NCBI GenBank assembly: GCA_026692865.1
Contig: JAPLNI010000034.1
Span: 1 to 52,304 of the forward strand
From: Planctomycetota bacterium
GTDB taxonomy: Bacteria > Planctomycetota > Planctomycetia > Pirellulales > Pirellulaceae
Direction: 5' to 3'
DNA: 52,304 nucleotides
The notes below the pieces were generated by a model that did not search any database, was not told where the DNA came from, and saw nothing but the letters and a program-made list of their open reading frames with translations. The position numbers were made by a program, and so were the translations under genes. Shown one piece after another: positions 27,467-36,295 of the stretch. Numbering within the stretch: the stretch's first letter is position 1; each line of letters begins with the position of its first letter.

Positions 27467-27623
27467 CCAAAGATAAAAAAGCTTCTTCTGCAAGCGATAC
27501 TAACTGATCGTCATTTATCGCTAACTCACCGCTACAACGCAGTAGTGCAAGCATGACTTCGTGTTGCTCGTCTGCGGGTAGCGACGAAAACGCAAGGAGA
27601 AGTTGAGTTGAAGTCTCAGACAT
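27426..27623 (-). CDS. Probable antitoxin partner of the MazF-type toxin
   Basis: This is a 65-residue acidic protein with ATG preceded by AGGAG at ten bases. Its sequence (TQLLLAFSSLPADEQHEVML, ALLRCSGELAINDDQLVSLA, EEAFLSLDAEE) resembles the short helical antitoxins found directly upstream of PemK/MazF genes rather than classical MazE. It overlaps the toxin start by 41 bases, the usual antitoxin-first coupled order. The frame is intact although the toxin is broken. Confidence 0.72.
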   Translation of the reverse strand: MSETSTQLLLAFSSLPADEQHEVMLALLRCSGELAINDDQLVSLAEEAFLSLDAEETNDTGGSKG

Positions 27624-27787
27624 GATTTATTTGCTCCTTTCGCATGAAGCATCTAGCTTAATCGTTGCTCATCGGTCGCGGAAGTCTGCTCATCGCATCG
27701 ACAAATATACTCGATCCGACGATTGGGCTGAACGCTTCAGGAATGCTTTCACTTTTAGGGAAGAAGCCAAGGCTTAGCGACGGCGAT

Positions 27788-27813
27788 GAAGATTCCACGG
27801 GAAGATTCCACGG
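27788..27813. repeat. Perfect 13-base tandem duplication
   Basis: GAAGATTCCACGG occurs twice head to tail, followed by GGACGC. It lies in the 226-base gap between the antitoxin and the aldolase gene. It looks like a recent slippage or duplication event in otherwise non-coding sequence. Confidence 0.7.
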
Positions 27814-27849
27814 GGACGCTACTTCTCGAGCTGACCACTGCGGCTCCAA

Positions 27850-28632
27850 CTACGGAATTGAATTGGCTTGCACGATCTTTTCGAAGCAGCTTCGGAGGGC
27901 TTGTTGGTAGATCCATAGGTCGGAGGTGTAGACTAACATGCGATAGCCTTTGGAGGGGCCTTTTGCGAGTTCGTCTGGGTCTGATAATCCGAGTACCGAT
28001 GGCTTGTTGTGTTTTACGCATGCGGTTTTAACTCGCTCGATAGCGTCTAAGAGGACCGGATTATCGAATTGACCTGGGATGCCCATCGAGGTGCTTAGAT
28101 CGAACTGCCCTACCCATATCGCGTCGACTCCTTCGACGGCGACAATCTCTTCGCAGTTTTCGAGTCCCTCGACGGTTTCGATTTGCGCGATCGTTAAGAG
28201 TGACTCGTTGGCGTGTTTCATTTTATCAACGATGTTACCTGGTTGGTAATCATCGTGGCTGATCGCAAATGCACAGCCGCGACGACCGAGTGGAGGATAC
28301 TGAGCATAGGACAGAGCCTCGCGAATATGATCGGCGTTGCGAATGAGTGGAATGACTATGCCGCCGGCTCCGATGTCGAGAACGTGAGCGATGTGATGGT
28401 AGTCCGAAGTGGGAACGCGAACGATTGGTAGCATGTCGACCGAGCGACTGGTAGCGATCAACATGCGAATCGTTTCAAGGGACCAACCCGTGTGTTCCAT
28501 GTCGTAAACAGTGAAGTGAGCTCCTGCGCCGGCGGAGAGTCTTCCCAGTCCCGTTGAAGCGAACTCCATACACATAACGCCGTAAACTATTTCACCCTTG
28601 GCAAGCTGTTCTTTCACAAAATTCTTTTTCAT
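27850..28632 (-). CDS. HpcH/HpaI-family aldolase
   Basis: This class II pyruvate-type aldolase has 260 residues and belongs to the family of 2-keto-3-deoxyglucarate / 4-hydroxy-2-oxoheptanedioate aldolases. Family features are VMCMEFASTGLGRL at the start, the VYDMEHTGWS strand (H of the catalytic base), LPIVRVP (Arg), the metal ligands Glu in TIAQIETVEGLENCEEI and Asp in AIWVGQFDLSTSMGIPGQ, and GAGGIVIPLIRNADH. It probably splits or forms a keto acid using pyruvate and a divalent metal in the cytoplasm; the specific substrate is unknown. It is a single gene, divergent from rdgB, with about 120 bases between starts. Confidence 0.93.
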   Translation of the reverse strand: MKKNFVKEQLAKGEIVYGVMCMEFASTGLGRLSAGAGAHFTVYDMEHTGWSLETIRMLIATSRSVDMLPIVRVPTSDYHHIAHVLDIGAGGIVIPLIRNADHIREALSYAQYPPLGRRGCAFAISHDDYQPGNIVDKMKHANESLLTIAQIETVEGLENCEEIVAVEGVDAIWVGQFDLSTSMGIPGQFDNPVLLDAIERVKTACVKHNKPSVLGLSDPDELAKGPSKGYRMLVYTSDLWIYQQALRSCFEKIVQANSIP

Positions 28633-28752
28633 CGTTTGTTTACTTGATGGTTTTCTGAGGGCTTGTATAAATCGAAAAGTCCTTATGATCTATCACAATT
28701 CTGAAATCAGTCTAAACGATAACAACTTGATTACGAAGATGGTGACGAACTT

Positions 28753-29397
28753 ATGATTTCAACGATACTACTCGGGACAACGAATCGGAAGAAGATCATT
28801 GAAATGCGACCGTTGCTGGAGCCGCTGGGGTATTCGTTAGTCGATCTTTCCGCGATGCCAGATCACGTAGATGTCGCAGAGACAGGGAACGATTTTATTG
28901 AGAACGCTAGGCTCAAGGCGATTACCTATGCGACGCGTTACCGAACCTGGGCAATCGGGGAAGACAGCGGTCTTTGCGTTCCCGCGTTAGGGGGCGCACC
29001 AGGTATCTATTCGGCTAGGTTTGCAAGACTCTCTCAGGAAACTGATTCATCTGTCACGCAAAACGCCGCTTCGCTTACTCAAGATGAAGCGAACAACGCA
29101 TTACTTCTTGAACGGCTTTCGAATGCACCAACAGCCGACCGCTCTGCGTACTATGTCTCAACAATGGTTCTTGCATCCCCGGAAGGAGAATCGATCATTG
29201 AAGCGGCGGGAGAATGCTGGGGACGGATTGTAAGCAAGGCTCGTGGTATCGGTGGTTTTGGTTATGACCCCTTGTTTGAAGTGATTGAGTACCACAAGAC
29301 TTTTGCGGAACTCGGGCCGTCGGTCAAAAATGCGCTAAGTCATCGAGGTCGTGCGCTCGCGAAATTCCTTCGATTGCTTGTCGATGTTAAAGGCTAA
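28753..29397 (+). CDS. rdgB: XTP/dITP pyrophosphatase (non-canonical purine NTP pyrophosphatase)
   Basis: This 214-residue enzyme removes dITP, dXTP and ITP from the nucleotide pool. Motifs are ILLGTTNRKKIIEMRPLLEP (the T/S-x-N-x-x-K nucleotide loop), DFIENARLKAITYA, AIGEDSGLCVPALGGAPGIY (catalytic E-D-S-G-L), SARFA, and the C-terminal IGGFGYDPLFEV plus ALSHRGRALAKF. There is a slightly longer loop between SARFA and NNALLLERL than in E. coli. It is a single plus-strand gene. The following 29398-29654 region has no gene. Confidence 0.96.
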   Translation: MISTILLGTTNRKKIIEMRPLLEPLGYSLVDLSAMPDHVDVAETGNDFIENARLKAITYATRYRTWAIGEDSGLCVPALGGAPGIYSARFARLSQETDSSVTQNAASLTQDEANNALLLERLSNAPTADRSAYYVSTMVLASPEGESIIEAAGECWGRIVSKARGIGGFGYDPLFEVIEYHKTFAELGPSVKNALSHRGRALAKFLRLLVDVKG

Positions 29398-29654
29398 GTG
29401 TTGCTCAAATCTCGCAAGATGCCTTTTCTTTTTGTTTCCAAGAATCTGAACGACATCACAATCGCGTGAATTCTCAGCCTCAGGCGTTAGCCGTACTTGA
29501 ACGACTAACCATCCGCTTGCGCTGCGACGTCCAATGACGCGGCTCGCGTTGGCGGCTCAGGCTTTGAGTCATTTGCGGAGCGCATCAACGGCGGAAAGAC
29601 AAAGACTGAGAGACATGGCTACATGTGCTTAAATGATTGACAAGCCAACAAAGA

Positions 29655-32600
29655 CTAATTTGGAATGATGACACGTTGATTCAAAACGCGGCCTGTTCCG
29701 ATTTCTTCGCATCGAATCAAAAGCGACTTCCCACGGTACTGAGCACCATCCGAAAGGATAATTGATTTCGTCGCTCGCTCTTGGAGATTGATGACTTGAA
29801 CACGTTGTCTTGGTCGATCGGGAACATGGACGGTGCAATCAAAGCTAGATGCTTGACCACTTGAATTGGTCATAATCATCTCGATGACAAGCCTTCCTCG
29901 ATCGTCGAATCGAGATTTTGTTTCCAATTGAAAATTTTTCAACCCTAGACTGAGCGATTTACGGACGGAAAACTGGACTGGAGGCGTTCCTTTCTGTTCA
30001 AAGATGATCTCGATCGGCTCGTTTGATTGGCTTACGTCGCGACGAAGTAGAATTGGAACTTCGATGGTTTTGGTTACTGTTGCTTCCACCGAGAAATCTT
30101 TCTCTGCGACGCCACTTTGAAACAAGCTTGAGGAGACAATCTTGAGTTTTCCGTCGACTGACTTATCGGCAGGATTACGGACTGACAGCAAAATCGGGTC
30201 GGACTGTCCGACTCGGTTTTCAATAATCGGGTTCTTGATTTGTACGTCCGTCTGCCACTTGATCATATTCCTATCGACATCTTTTACAAATATTGGCCAA
30301 CGACCAACGTATAGCTGTTTTGCGTTAATTGCGCTTGCAGCATCTCTTCGAACATCGACGGGTCGTCCCCATATGTCGGTTGCTGTCCAACGGTCGCCCC
30401 ACTGAGCATCGATCCACTGCGGCTGATAAGCCCACAGAACCATATTATCTAATTGACCTGCCCTATAAAGAGTATTCGCGACAACGGGTTGCTCCATGGG
30501 AAACGAATAGAAATCCTCGGCACCATCGAGCGATTGCGCGATGGTTCGAAATGGCAAGAGAAGCTCTTCAGGTCGACCGCGAGCATCTAAGATACCGATG
30601 GCTTCGTCGCAGGGATTGGATATCCATCCGGTCTCAAGAGGACTGGAATGAAGTGCAATCATTCGCTGAAGCAAATCTCGTATGCGATCTTCAGTCGAAT
30701 ACTTTCGGCTATCGATAGGATCCATCGAGACCCAACTCCCTGATCTCCCTTTTTGATTTTCATCATTAGCAACTCTCGTAAGCTCGGTCGCAGTAAGGGG
30801 CGGTTGACTTACATACATCAGTCGGTTCAACGAATACGCTGCCTTTCCCTCTCTAGCAGGACGCACAGCGAGAACATCCCAAGGAACAATGAGTTGTGAT
30901 TCGGGCGCATACTTTCTTACTTGCGAACTCAGCTTATCTAGAATCTCTTTGCGACGACCATTTTCAGATAAGCTCAAATCGTTATCCCAACCAACTTGAT
31001 AGTTGATTAAGAAAAGCGATGCCTTGGTCCATAGAGGCAAAAAAAGCTTGTCGAATGCACGTGAATCGTCCAGAATGTCAGCGAGGGGTTCCGACTGAGT
31101 TCCTTCTTGGCCGAGCCCCAATTTTGAGGTAGCGTAAGATGACTTATGGAGCTTTGGCGATGCCTCGTACTTAACGAGCTTGCCTAGTGAGGCGGCCGCA
31201 TTCGTGGCATCGGCAAGTCCTGCTGCGGCTTTTTCAGCGACTAACCAACCGGGCTCTGGAGCGATTACTCCGCAACAATCTACGTTTTTTGCGGTAAGCG
31301 TTTCATTTAGCCAGTCGATCGATTGTTCAGCTCGGGTCTTCGGGGCAGCAAGCCAGATCGAAAGCTTTACTCGACCAACACTCGAGAAGCCTAGTATCGG
31401 AGGAAGGTCATTCAAGGTAACGTCCGAACCTACACTAGGCATTGTCCAGCCTAGTTTTCGGTTTGAGATGCCCCTTACGTTTTGCTGATTCGATTTTATG
31501 TATGCCACCGCCGTCGTCGACTTGGTGATTTTCACCGGTGAGCCTTCGGATGCATTGACAACAAAGCGATAGAACCCGGGTTGATTTATCCGGACTTTCC
31601 ATTCTATGGTTCTCGAACTTTTGCTCGGATTATCGGTTTGCAATGTGCCCGTTTGCAATGTGCCGGATTGTTGTCCAACTACAAGCAAGCTATCTGATTC
31701 TGCCGTCGGTGAAAGCCGTGACGGCCGGAGAGGTGAATCGGACTCCCAAACAACATCGCCGTTATGATCCGCAACACGCAAAGTGAATCGGCTCGCTTCA
31801 TCATCAATCGCATCCATCTTGCAGCGCAGCGACACTGTTTCACCGACAGAAACAATGCGACTCTCAGGAATCATTTGCAGATCTAACCTAGGAATGCGGC
31901 TGAATGCAATGGAATCGAACTGGATTGTTCCAACAATCGCGTTGGTAGTTTTCGGTTCTACATTTAATCGGATCTTGGCAAACCGTGAGCCTTCAGGGAT
32001 GTTTTCGATTTTATCTAAGTGCAGTTGTCGCCACGCGCATGACTGATTGACAGCATCCGAGGTGATCATTCCTAGCTCTTCGCCACTTGCGTCTAGCCAT
32101 ACGATGGAGATCGAAGTTTCAAATGGGTCACGCAGTTCACACGCGACTCGGGCATCTAAACGGTAGGCTTGTTGTGGGATGACAGGAACCAATGGCCCAT
32201 CGATTTGAGCCGAACCCCCATTCATTTGAATTTGGAAGCATGGGTTAAACACGGTCGATTCTAAAAAGCGATCTACTTGATCTGGGACCGCCTCCGTAAA
32301 CACGTCTCCGGGCAAGCGATTCTGTTGAATTGCAACAAACCACTGGGCCAGTGATCTGCGAATGGCTTGTATTTCATCTTCAGCACCTGTAGCTTTTGTC
32401 ACAATTTCCATTTTGACAAACGCAGGGTGTTGCCTCCCGGTCTTGCGTTTCCACTGGTCGGGCCATCGGTCACGATTAAGGTCTTCACTTCGACTGAACG
32501 TCGCTTCAAAAATGCGTTCTGCGGCGTGGCATTGCGAGGCAATTCGCCTAAGCATTCCTTCATGACCAGTGGACGGTCCGACCAAGCTGACTAGAATGAA

Positions 32601-32675
32601 ACCAGCGACGAGCAAGGATCGAGATAAATTTCGATCGCGGATTCGTTTTGAAAAACGAATCTTAGGTAGTCGCAT
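29655..32675 (-). CDS. Large exported protein, glycoside-hydrolase-like barrel possible
   Basis: This 1006-residue protein starts at ATG 32675 with a basic N-terminus and hydrophobic signal (LLVAGFILVSLVGPSTGHEG). Residues about 60-400 are beta-rich and include a carbohydrate-binding-module-like sandwich (QAYRLDARVACELRDPFETS, IVWLDASGEELGMITSDAVN). The middle part resembles a TIM barrel scanning a sequence of strands (VKLSIWLAAPKTRAEQSIDW, LPLWTKASLFLINYQVGWDN). The end is again beta-sandwich (QSDPILLSVRNPADKSVDGK). I do not recognise a named family and cannot assign catalytic acids. It diverges from the isomerase gene with only 24 bases between start codons. Confidence 0.8.
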   Translation of the reverse strand: MRLPKIRFSKRIRDRNLSRSLLVAGFILVSLVGPSTGHEGMLRRIASQCHAAERIFEATFSRSEDLNRDRWPDQWKRKTGRQHPAFVKMEIVTKATGAEDEIQAIRRSLAQWFVAIQQNRLPGDVFTEAVPDQVDRFLESTVFNPCFQIQMNGGSAQIDGPLVPVIPQQAYRLDARVACELRDPFETSISIVWLDASGEELGMITSDAVNQSCAWRQLHLDKIENIPEGSRFAKIRLNVEPKTTNAIVGTIQFDSIAFSRIPRLDLQMIPESRIVSVGETVSLRCKMDAIDDEASRFTLRVADHNGDVVWESDSPLRPSRLSPTAESDSLLVVGQQSGTLQTGTLQTDNPSKSSRTIEWKVRINQPGFYRFVVNASEGSPVKITKSTTAVAYIKSNQQNVRGISNRKLGWTMPSVGSDVTLNDLPPILGFSSVGRVKLSIWLAAPKTRAEQSIDWLNETLTAKNVDCCGVIAPEPGWLVAEKAAAGLADATNAAASLGKLVKYEASPKLHKSSYATSKLGLGQEGTQSEPLADILDDSRAFDKLFLPLWTKASLFLINYQVGWDNDLSLSENGRRKEILDKLSSQVRKYAPESQLIVPWDVLAVRPAREGKAAYSLNRLMYVSQPPLTATELTRVANDENQKGRSGSWVSMDPIDSRKYSTEDRIRDLLQRMIALHSSPLETGWISNPCDEAIGILDARGRPEELLLPFRTIAQSLDGAEDFYSFPMEQPVVANTLYRAGQLDNMVLWAYQPQWIDAQWGDRWTATDIWGRPVDVRRDAASAINAKQLYVGRWPIFVKDVDRNMIKWQTDVQIKNPIIENRVGQSDPILLSVRNPADKSVDGKLKIVSSSLFQSGVAEKDFSVEATVTKTIEVPILLRRDVSQSNEPIEIIFEQKGTPPVQFSVRKSLSLGLKNFQLETKSRFDDRGRLVIEMIMTNSSGQASSFDCTVHVPDRPRQRVQVINLQERATKSIILSDGAQYRGKSLLIRCEEIGTGRVLNQRVIIPN

Positions 32676-32699
32676 TGTGACCAAAGGATACAAAATCTA

Positions 32700-33479
32700 G
32701 TGCCTGCAATCAGTGTTGGAGTTCAACTGTCTTCGTTCGGGCTGCCGTTCAAGCAAGCGATCCAAGTCGCCTCAGGCTTGGGAGCCGACAGTATTGAAAT
32801 CGACGCCCGCAGCGACTTACGTCCAACAGAACTGACCGCGACAGCGCTACGACAAATTCGCAAGCTGCTCAATGATCTCAATTTGCGGGTTGTAGCGGTA
32901 CGCTTTCAAACGAGTCGCGGTTATGACTGCGCAGAAGACCTGGAGCGACGCGTTTCGGCAACAAAGGCGGCCATGAAAATGGCAAGCGAGCTCGGAGCCA
33001 ATGCGGTCGTTAATCAAATTGGAATTATTCCTGAATCGCTTGAAGATTCAGCTCACCAGATGTTGCGAGACGTCTTATCAGATCTTGGTCGACACGGTCA
33101 GCATGTCGGAGCGTTCTTAGCTTGCGAAACAGGTTCCGAACCACTTGCGAACATAGCTGGGCTTATTGAATCTCTTCCCGAGGGATCGCTAGCAGTCACG
33201 CTAAACCCAGGCAATCTCATCGTAAATGGCTTCGATTTAACTGGATTGCGAAAGATTGCACCGCATGTTCTCTTGGTCCACGCCAAAGATGCGGTCCCTG
33301 ATCGTGCTCGTGGTCGCGGTACTGAAGTCGAATTGGGGAGAGGCTTAGTCGAATTCCCTGAACTGATGGCGACTTTGGAAGAGCAACATTTTCGTGGAAG
33401 CTACGTCGTACAACGCGACAGTAAAGGCAATGTTCGCGAAGAAACAGCCCTTGCAATTCAATTCCTTAAAAACATTTAA
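32700..33479 (+). CDS. Sugar phosphate isomerase/epimerase-type TIM barrel protein
   Basis: This is a 259-residue AP-endonuclease-2-like TIM barrel of the xylose-isomerase-like superfamily. It begins at GTG: PAISVGVQLSSFGLPFKQAI matches the usual start of this family, so the very short upstream region is not due to a wrong start. Further parts are GADSIEIDARSDLRPTEL, GANAVVNQIGIIPES, the barrel-end acids and His in FLACETGSEPL, AVTLNPGNLIVNGFD and LLVHAKDAVP, then VELGRGLVEFPELMATLEE. It lies 17 bases before the purine nucleoside phosphorylase gene, so the two are probably cotranscribed. The substrate is unknown. Confidence 0.9.
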   Translation: MPAISVGVQLSSFGLPFKQAIQVASGLGADSIEIDARSDLRPTELTATALRQIRKLLNDLNLRVVAVRFQTSRGYDCAEDLERRVSATKAAMKMASELGANAVVNQIGIIPESLEDSAHQMLRDVLSDLGRHGQHVGAFLACETGSEPLANIAGLIESLPEGSLAVTLNPGNLIVNGFDLTGLRKIAPHVLLVHAKDAVPDRARGRGTEVELGRGLVEFPELMATLEEQHFRGSYVVQRDSKGNVREETALAIQFLKNI

Positions 33480-33496
33480 AGCAACATTGCGTCAGT

Positions 33497-34381
33497 ATGA
33501 ACGACACGACTCAGGAACTATCTTCTCAAGAATCAAATGGAGAAATTGAGGATAAAGTTCACGATTCGATCGTAGCTATTCAAAAGAAGTCTTCTCTCGC
33601 GCCACGAGTTGGGATCATTTTGGGTAGCGGTTTGGGCGATTTTACGAATCACATTACGCAAGCAACATCAATTCCTTATTGCGACATACCTTTCTTCCCC
33701 AAGCTCTCAGCCGCAGGACATGCCGGCGAGCTCATCCTTGGGCACTTTGATCAAATCCCGATCGTTGCCATGAGAGGTCGATCGCATCTTTACGAAGGCC
33801 ACGATCCGCTATGGGCAACGTATGGCGTACGAGTAATGAAGGCCTTGGGGATTGATACGCTTATCGTTTCGAATGCCGCAGGAGGGCTCAATCCGCGATT
33901 CGCAGTGGGAGATGTTGTTTTGATCGATAGCCACATTGATATGATGTTTCGCTCGGGTCTCACATCGAACCACTCCGGGATTCAAGTAGCCGACATGGGA
34001 ATAGCGCAGCGTTTGGGGAAGACCTATGACGAATCGCTTATCGTGGCGACGCTCAAAGCAGCAAAAGAGTCCAGAATCGCCATATCGCGAGGGACTTATC
34101 TAGCAACGCTTGGCCCGACCTACGAAACGCGGGCCGAGTATCGCGCGTTTCGAATGCTGGGAGCAGACATGGTTGGCATGAGCACCGTACCGGAAACGAT
34201 TCTCGCGGCCGCAATGAAGCTTCGAGTTTTAGCCTTCTCGGTGATCACGAACGTCGCCGCACCAGATATCACGACCGCAACTTCGCACGACGAAGTCCTG
34301 GTCGGAGCGGCTACCGCTCAGGCAAAACTTGTTACGCTGCTCGGAAATCTTTTCAGCCAATGGTCAGCTCCGTCGGCCTAA
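33497..34381 (+). CDS. punA: Purine nucleoside phosphorylase
   Basis: This 294-residue enzyme splits inosine, guanosine and related nucleosides with phosphate; it belongs to the trimeric (class I, human-like) type. Motifs are GIILGSGLGDF (phosphate loop Ser), SAAGHAGELILGHF, AMRGRSHLYEGH (His/Tyr region), DTLIVSNAAGGLNPRF, DSHIDMMFRSG, TYLATLGPTYETRAEYRAF (Glu at the purine site), GADMVGMSTVPETILA and SVITNVAAPD (purine-binding Asn). It follows the isomerase gene by 17 bases. The N-terminal 25 residues are a polar extension. Confidence 0.96.
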   Translation: MNDTTQELSSQESNGEIEDKVHDSIVAIQKKSSLAPRVGIILGSGLGDFTNHITQATSIPYCDIPFFPKLSAAGHAGELILGHFDQIPIVAMRGRSHLYEGHDPLWATYGVRVMKALGIDTLIVSNAAGGLNPRFAVGDVVLIDSHIDMMFRSGLTSNHSGIQVADMGIAQRLGKTYDESLIVATLKAAKESRIAISRGTYLATLGPTYETRAEYRAFRMLGADMVGMSTVPETILAAAMKLRVLAFSVITNVAAPDITTATSHDEVLVGAATAQAKLVTLLGNLFSQWSAPSA

Positions 34382-34591
34382 AGCGAAGATTCATCAAGTT
34401 AAATATTGGAGAAAACCTACTTGGGATACCCTCCCGATCTCCGGAGGCTTGTCGTATAATTAGAACAGTTCGTAGGCCAACGCTTCCAAAGAATTTTGTC
34501 TCACTGGGCAACATTCAACAGAAAAAAGGCTGGCCAAGTTTCTTGCCGAGTAGAAACGCAACTAACTATCTTCCAGCTTAAAGGCCCACTG

Positions 34592-35344
34592 ATGCGATCC
34601 CACCTATTGACGTGGATTTTTGTCGCCGCGACGTTGTTCGCCGTTCGTCCATTTTCTCTCAACGCACAGGAAACACTGTTGACTCCCGAAGCTCTCGCAG
34701 CCAAAAACGCTGCCAAAAATCCTGACAACCCATCGTATCTAATCGGTTTCCAAATGGGCTCGCAGCTCAGCGGAAGCGGCTTCGTTGAAAACGATGTGAA
34801 GATGGAAGCTTTGATGAAGGGCCTTGTCGACGCTCTTGCCAAGAAGAAGCCAGCGTTATCGCAGGCAGAAATTCAAGTCGCTGGTGAGCAACTGGACGCC
34901 CTGTTTGCCGCTAAACAAAGTGAAGCTCAGGCCAAGGTCCAAAGCATGGCGAAGACAAACCTCGAGAAGTCGAAAGCCTTCCTTGCAGAAAACGCGAAGA
35001 AAGACGGAGTTCAGACGCTGAAGTCAGGACTTCAATATTCCGTAATCAATAAAGGCAGCGGCAAGTCGCCAACGCTTACTAGCCAAGTTAAAGTGCACTA
35101 CGAAGGAACACTCGTCAATGGCGAAGTCTTTGATAGCTCGATCAAGCGCAAAGAGCCCGCCGAATTTGGCGTCAACCAAGTCATTCCTGGTTGGACTGAA
35201 GCTCTTCAACGAATGGTTGTCGGCGACAAGTGGAAGCTTGTTATTCCGCCAGAGTTGGCCTACGGTGAGCGTGGTAGCCAAGGTGCAATTGGTCCAAACG
35301 AAGCCCTGATCTTCGAAGTCGAATTGCTTGACATTCTCAAGTAG
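34592..35344 (+). CDS. FKBP-type peptidyl-prolyl cis-trans isomerase, exported
   Basis: This periplasmic folding helper has the FkpA/Mip layout: a signal peptide ([21 protein letters not shown]), an N-terminal helical dimerisation domain (about residues 30-145, [19 protein letters not shown], long helix with [11 protein letters not shown]-like repeats), and a C-terminal FKBP domain ([65 protein letters not shown]). ATG at 34592 is chosen because AAGG lies seven bases upstream and the signal peptide starts there. It has 250 residues, normal for the family, and lies 26 bases before the SMUG1 gene. Confidence 0.96.
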   Translation: MRSHLLTWIFVAATLFAVRPFSLNAQETLLTPEALAAKNAAKNPDNPSYLIGFQMGSQLSGSGFVENDVKMEALMKGLVDALAKKKPALSQAEIQVAGEQLDALFAAKQSEAQAKVQSMAKTNLEKSKAFLAENAKKDGVQTLKSGLQYSVINKGSGKSPTLTSQVKVHYEGTLVNGEVFDSSIKRKEPAEFGVNQVIPGWTEALQRMVVGDKWKLVIPPELAYGERGSQGAIGPNEALIFEVELLDILK

Positions 35345-35370
35345 TAATTCGATTCAGTTCGAAGGAACTT

Positions 35371-36126
35371 ATGAAGTCCAAAAAGCCGCTATCGAACGTC
35401 TATTCAAAGCGGTTGCTTGACCTGGCAAAAGAATTAAGTTCTCAATTGAAAGCGATCGACTTCTCGTCGGTCGCTTTCTGCGTTTATGATCCTCTGCAAT
35501 ATGCATTCGAGCCCCATGCAGAGTACCTAAAGAAGTACGTCCACGGGCCCGTTCGCGTCCTGTATCTAGGAATGAATCCAGGCCCCTGGGGCATGGTGCA
35601 AACAGGGATTCCATTTGGCGAAGTTGCCGCCGTTCGTGATTGGCTTCAGATTGAGTCCTCGGCAGTTCAACCCAGTTATGTTCACCCCAAACGCCCCATC
35701 CAAGGGCTTCAGTGCACGCGATCAGAAGTCTCTGGTAAGCGACTTTGGGGTCTCTTTCGAGATCGCTACGGAGACGCCAAAAGTTTCTTCAAAGATCAGT
35801 TTGTAGGCAACTACTGCCCGCTGGCGTTCATGGACGAGCAAGCCAGAAACCTCACACCGGATAAGTTTCCGATCGCCCTGCGAACTCAACTAGAATCCAT
35901 CTGCGATCAACATCTGAAAGAAGTGATCGCAACGCTCAAGCCTGAGTTTCTCATCGGAATCGGAGCCTTTGCCGAAGCCTGTGGCATGCGCGCGCTGCCA
36001 ACAGAACTCAAAGACAAAACCAAAGTTCTACGAGTATTGCATCCTAGCCCAGCCTCACCCGCTGCAAATCGCGACTGGTCAGGAAGCGTCACGAAAACAC
36101 TCGTAGATGCTGGTGTGTGGTGTTAG
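35371..36126 (+). CDS. SMUG1-type single-strand-selective uracil-DNA glycosylase
   Basis: This base-excision repair enzyme (251 residues) removes uracil and oxidised pyrimidines. The two SMUG signatures are present: YLGMNPGPWGMVQTGIPFGE (motif A, catalytic Asn and the G-M-x-Q-T region) and LHPSPASPAANRDW (motif B, His). In between is FVGNYCPLAFMD (uracil-recognition Asn, residue about 148) and GIGAFAEACG. SMUG proteins are known mainly from animals and a limited set of bacteria, including planctomycetes. A purine-rich AAGGA lies just upstream of ATG. It follows the FKBP gene closely and may share its transcript. Confidence 0.93.
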   Translation: MKSKKPLSNVYSKRLLDLAKELSSQLKAIDFSSVAFCVYDPLQYAFEPHAEYLKKYVHGPVRVLYLGMNPGPWGMVQTGIPFGEVAAVRDWLQIESSAVQPSYVHPKRPIQGLQCTRSEVSGKRLWGLFRDRYGDAKSFFKDQFVGNYCPLAFMDEQARNLTPDKFPIALRTQLESICDQHLKEVIATLKPEFLIGIGAFAEACGMRALPTELKDKTKVLRVLHPSPASPAANRDWSGSVTKTLVDAGVWC

Positions 36127-36168
36127 TTGAACATGCATCGCTAAAGCGTTGTCAAATTTGGATTTTGG

Positions 36169-36255
36169 GCGTAGCTGAATTCGTAAGAATTCAGAAGTCG
36201 ATGGAGCGGACGGTAAAATCTGCTGACTTCAGATGTCTTACGACATCTGCTACGC
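36169..36255. repeat. Nested palindromic repeat (31-base arms)
   Basis: The left arm GCGTAGCTGAATTCGTAAGA...GAAGTC (36169-36199) and the right arm (36225-36255), read on the opposite strand as GCGTAGCAGATGTCGTAAGA...GAAGTC, match at most positions. Each arm is itself a palindrome (GAATTCGTAAGAATTC and AGATGTCGTAAGACATCT). The spacer is 25 bases. Related copies are at 38866-38955 and 40419-40502. The element lies between converging genes, so it could act as a bidirectional terminator or be a MITE. Confidence 0.8.
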
Positions 36256-36295
36256 TACGAGCCGCATTCTACAACATCTACTACGAGTGAATCGT

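Noticed and set aside
27658-27849. Minus-strand frame between antitoxin and aldolase genes
   Set aside because: It contains the 13-base tandem duplication, has no ribosome site and no recognisable domain.
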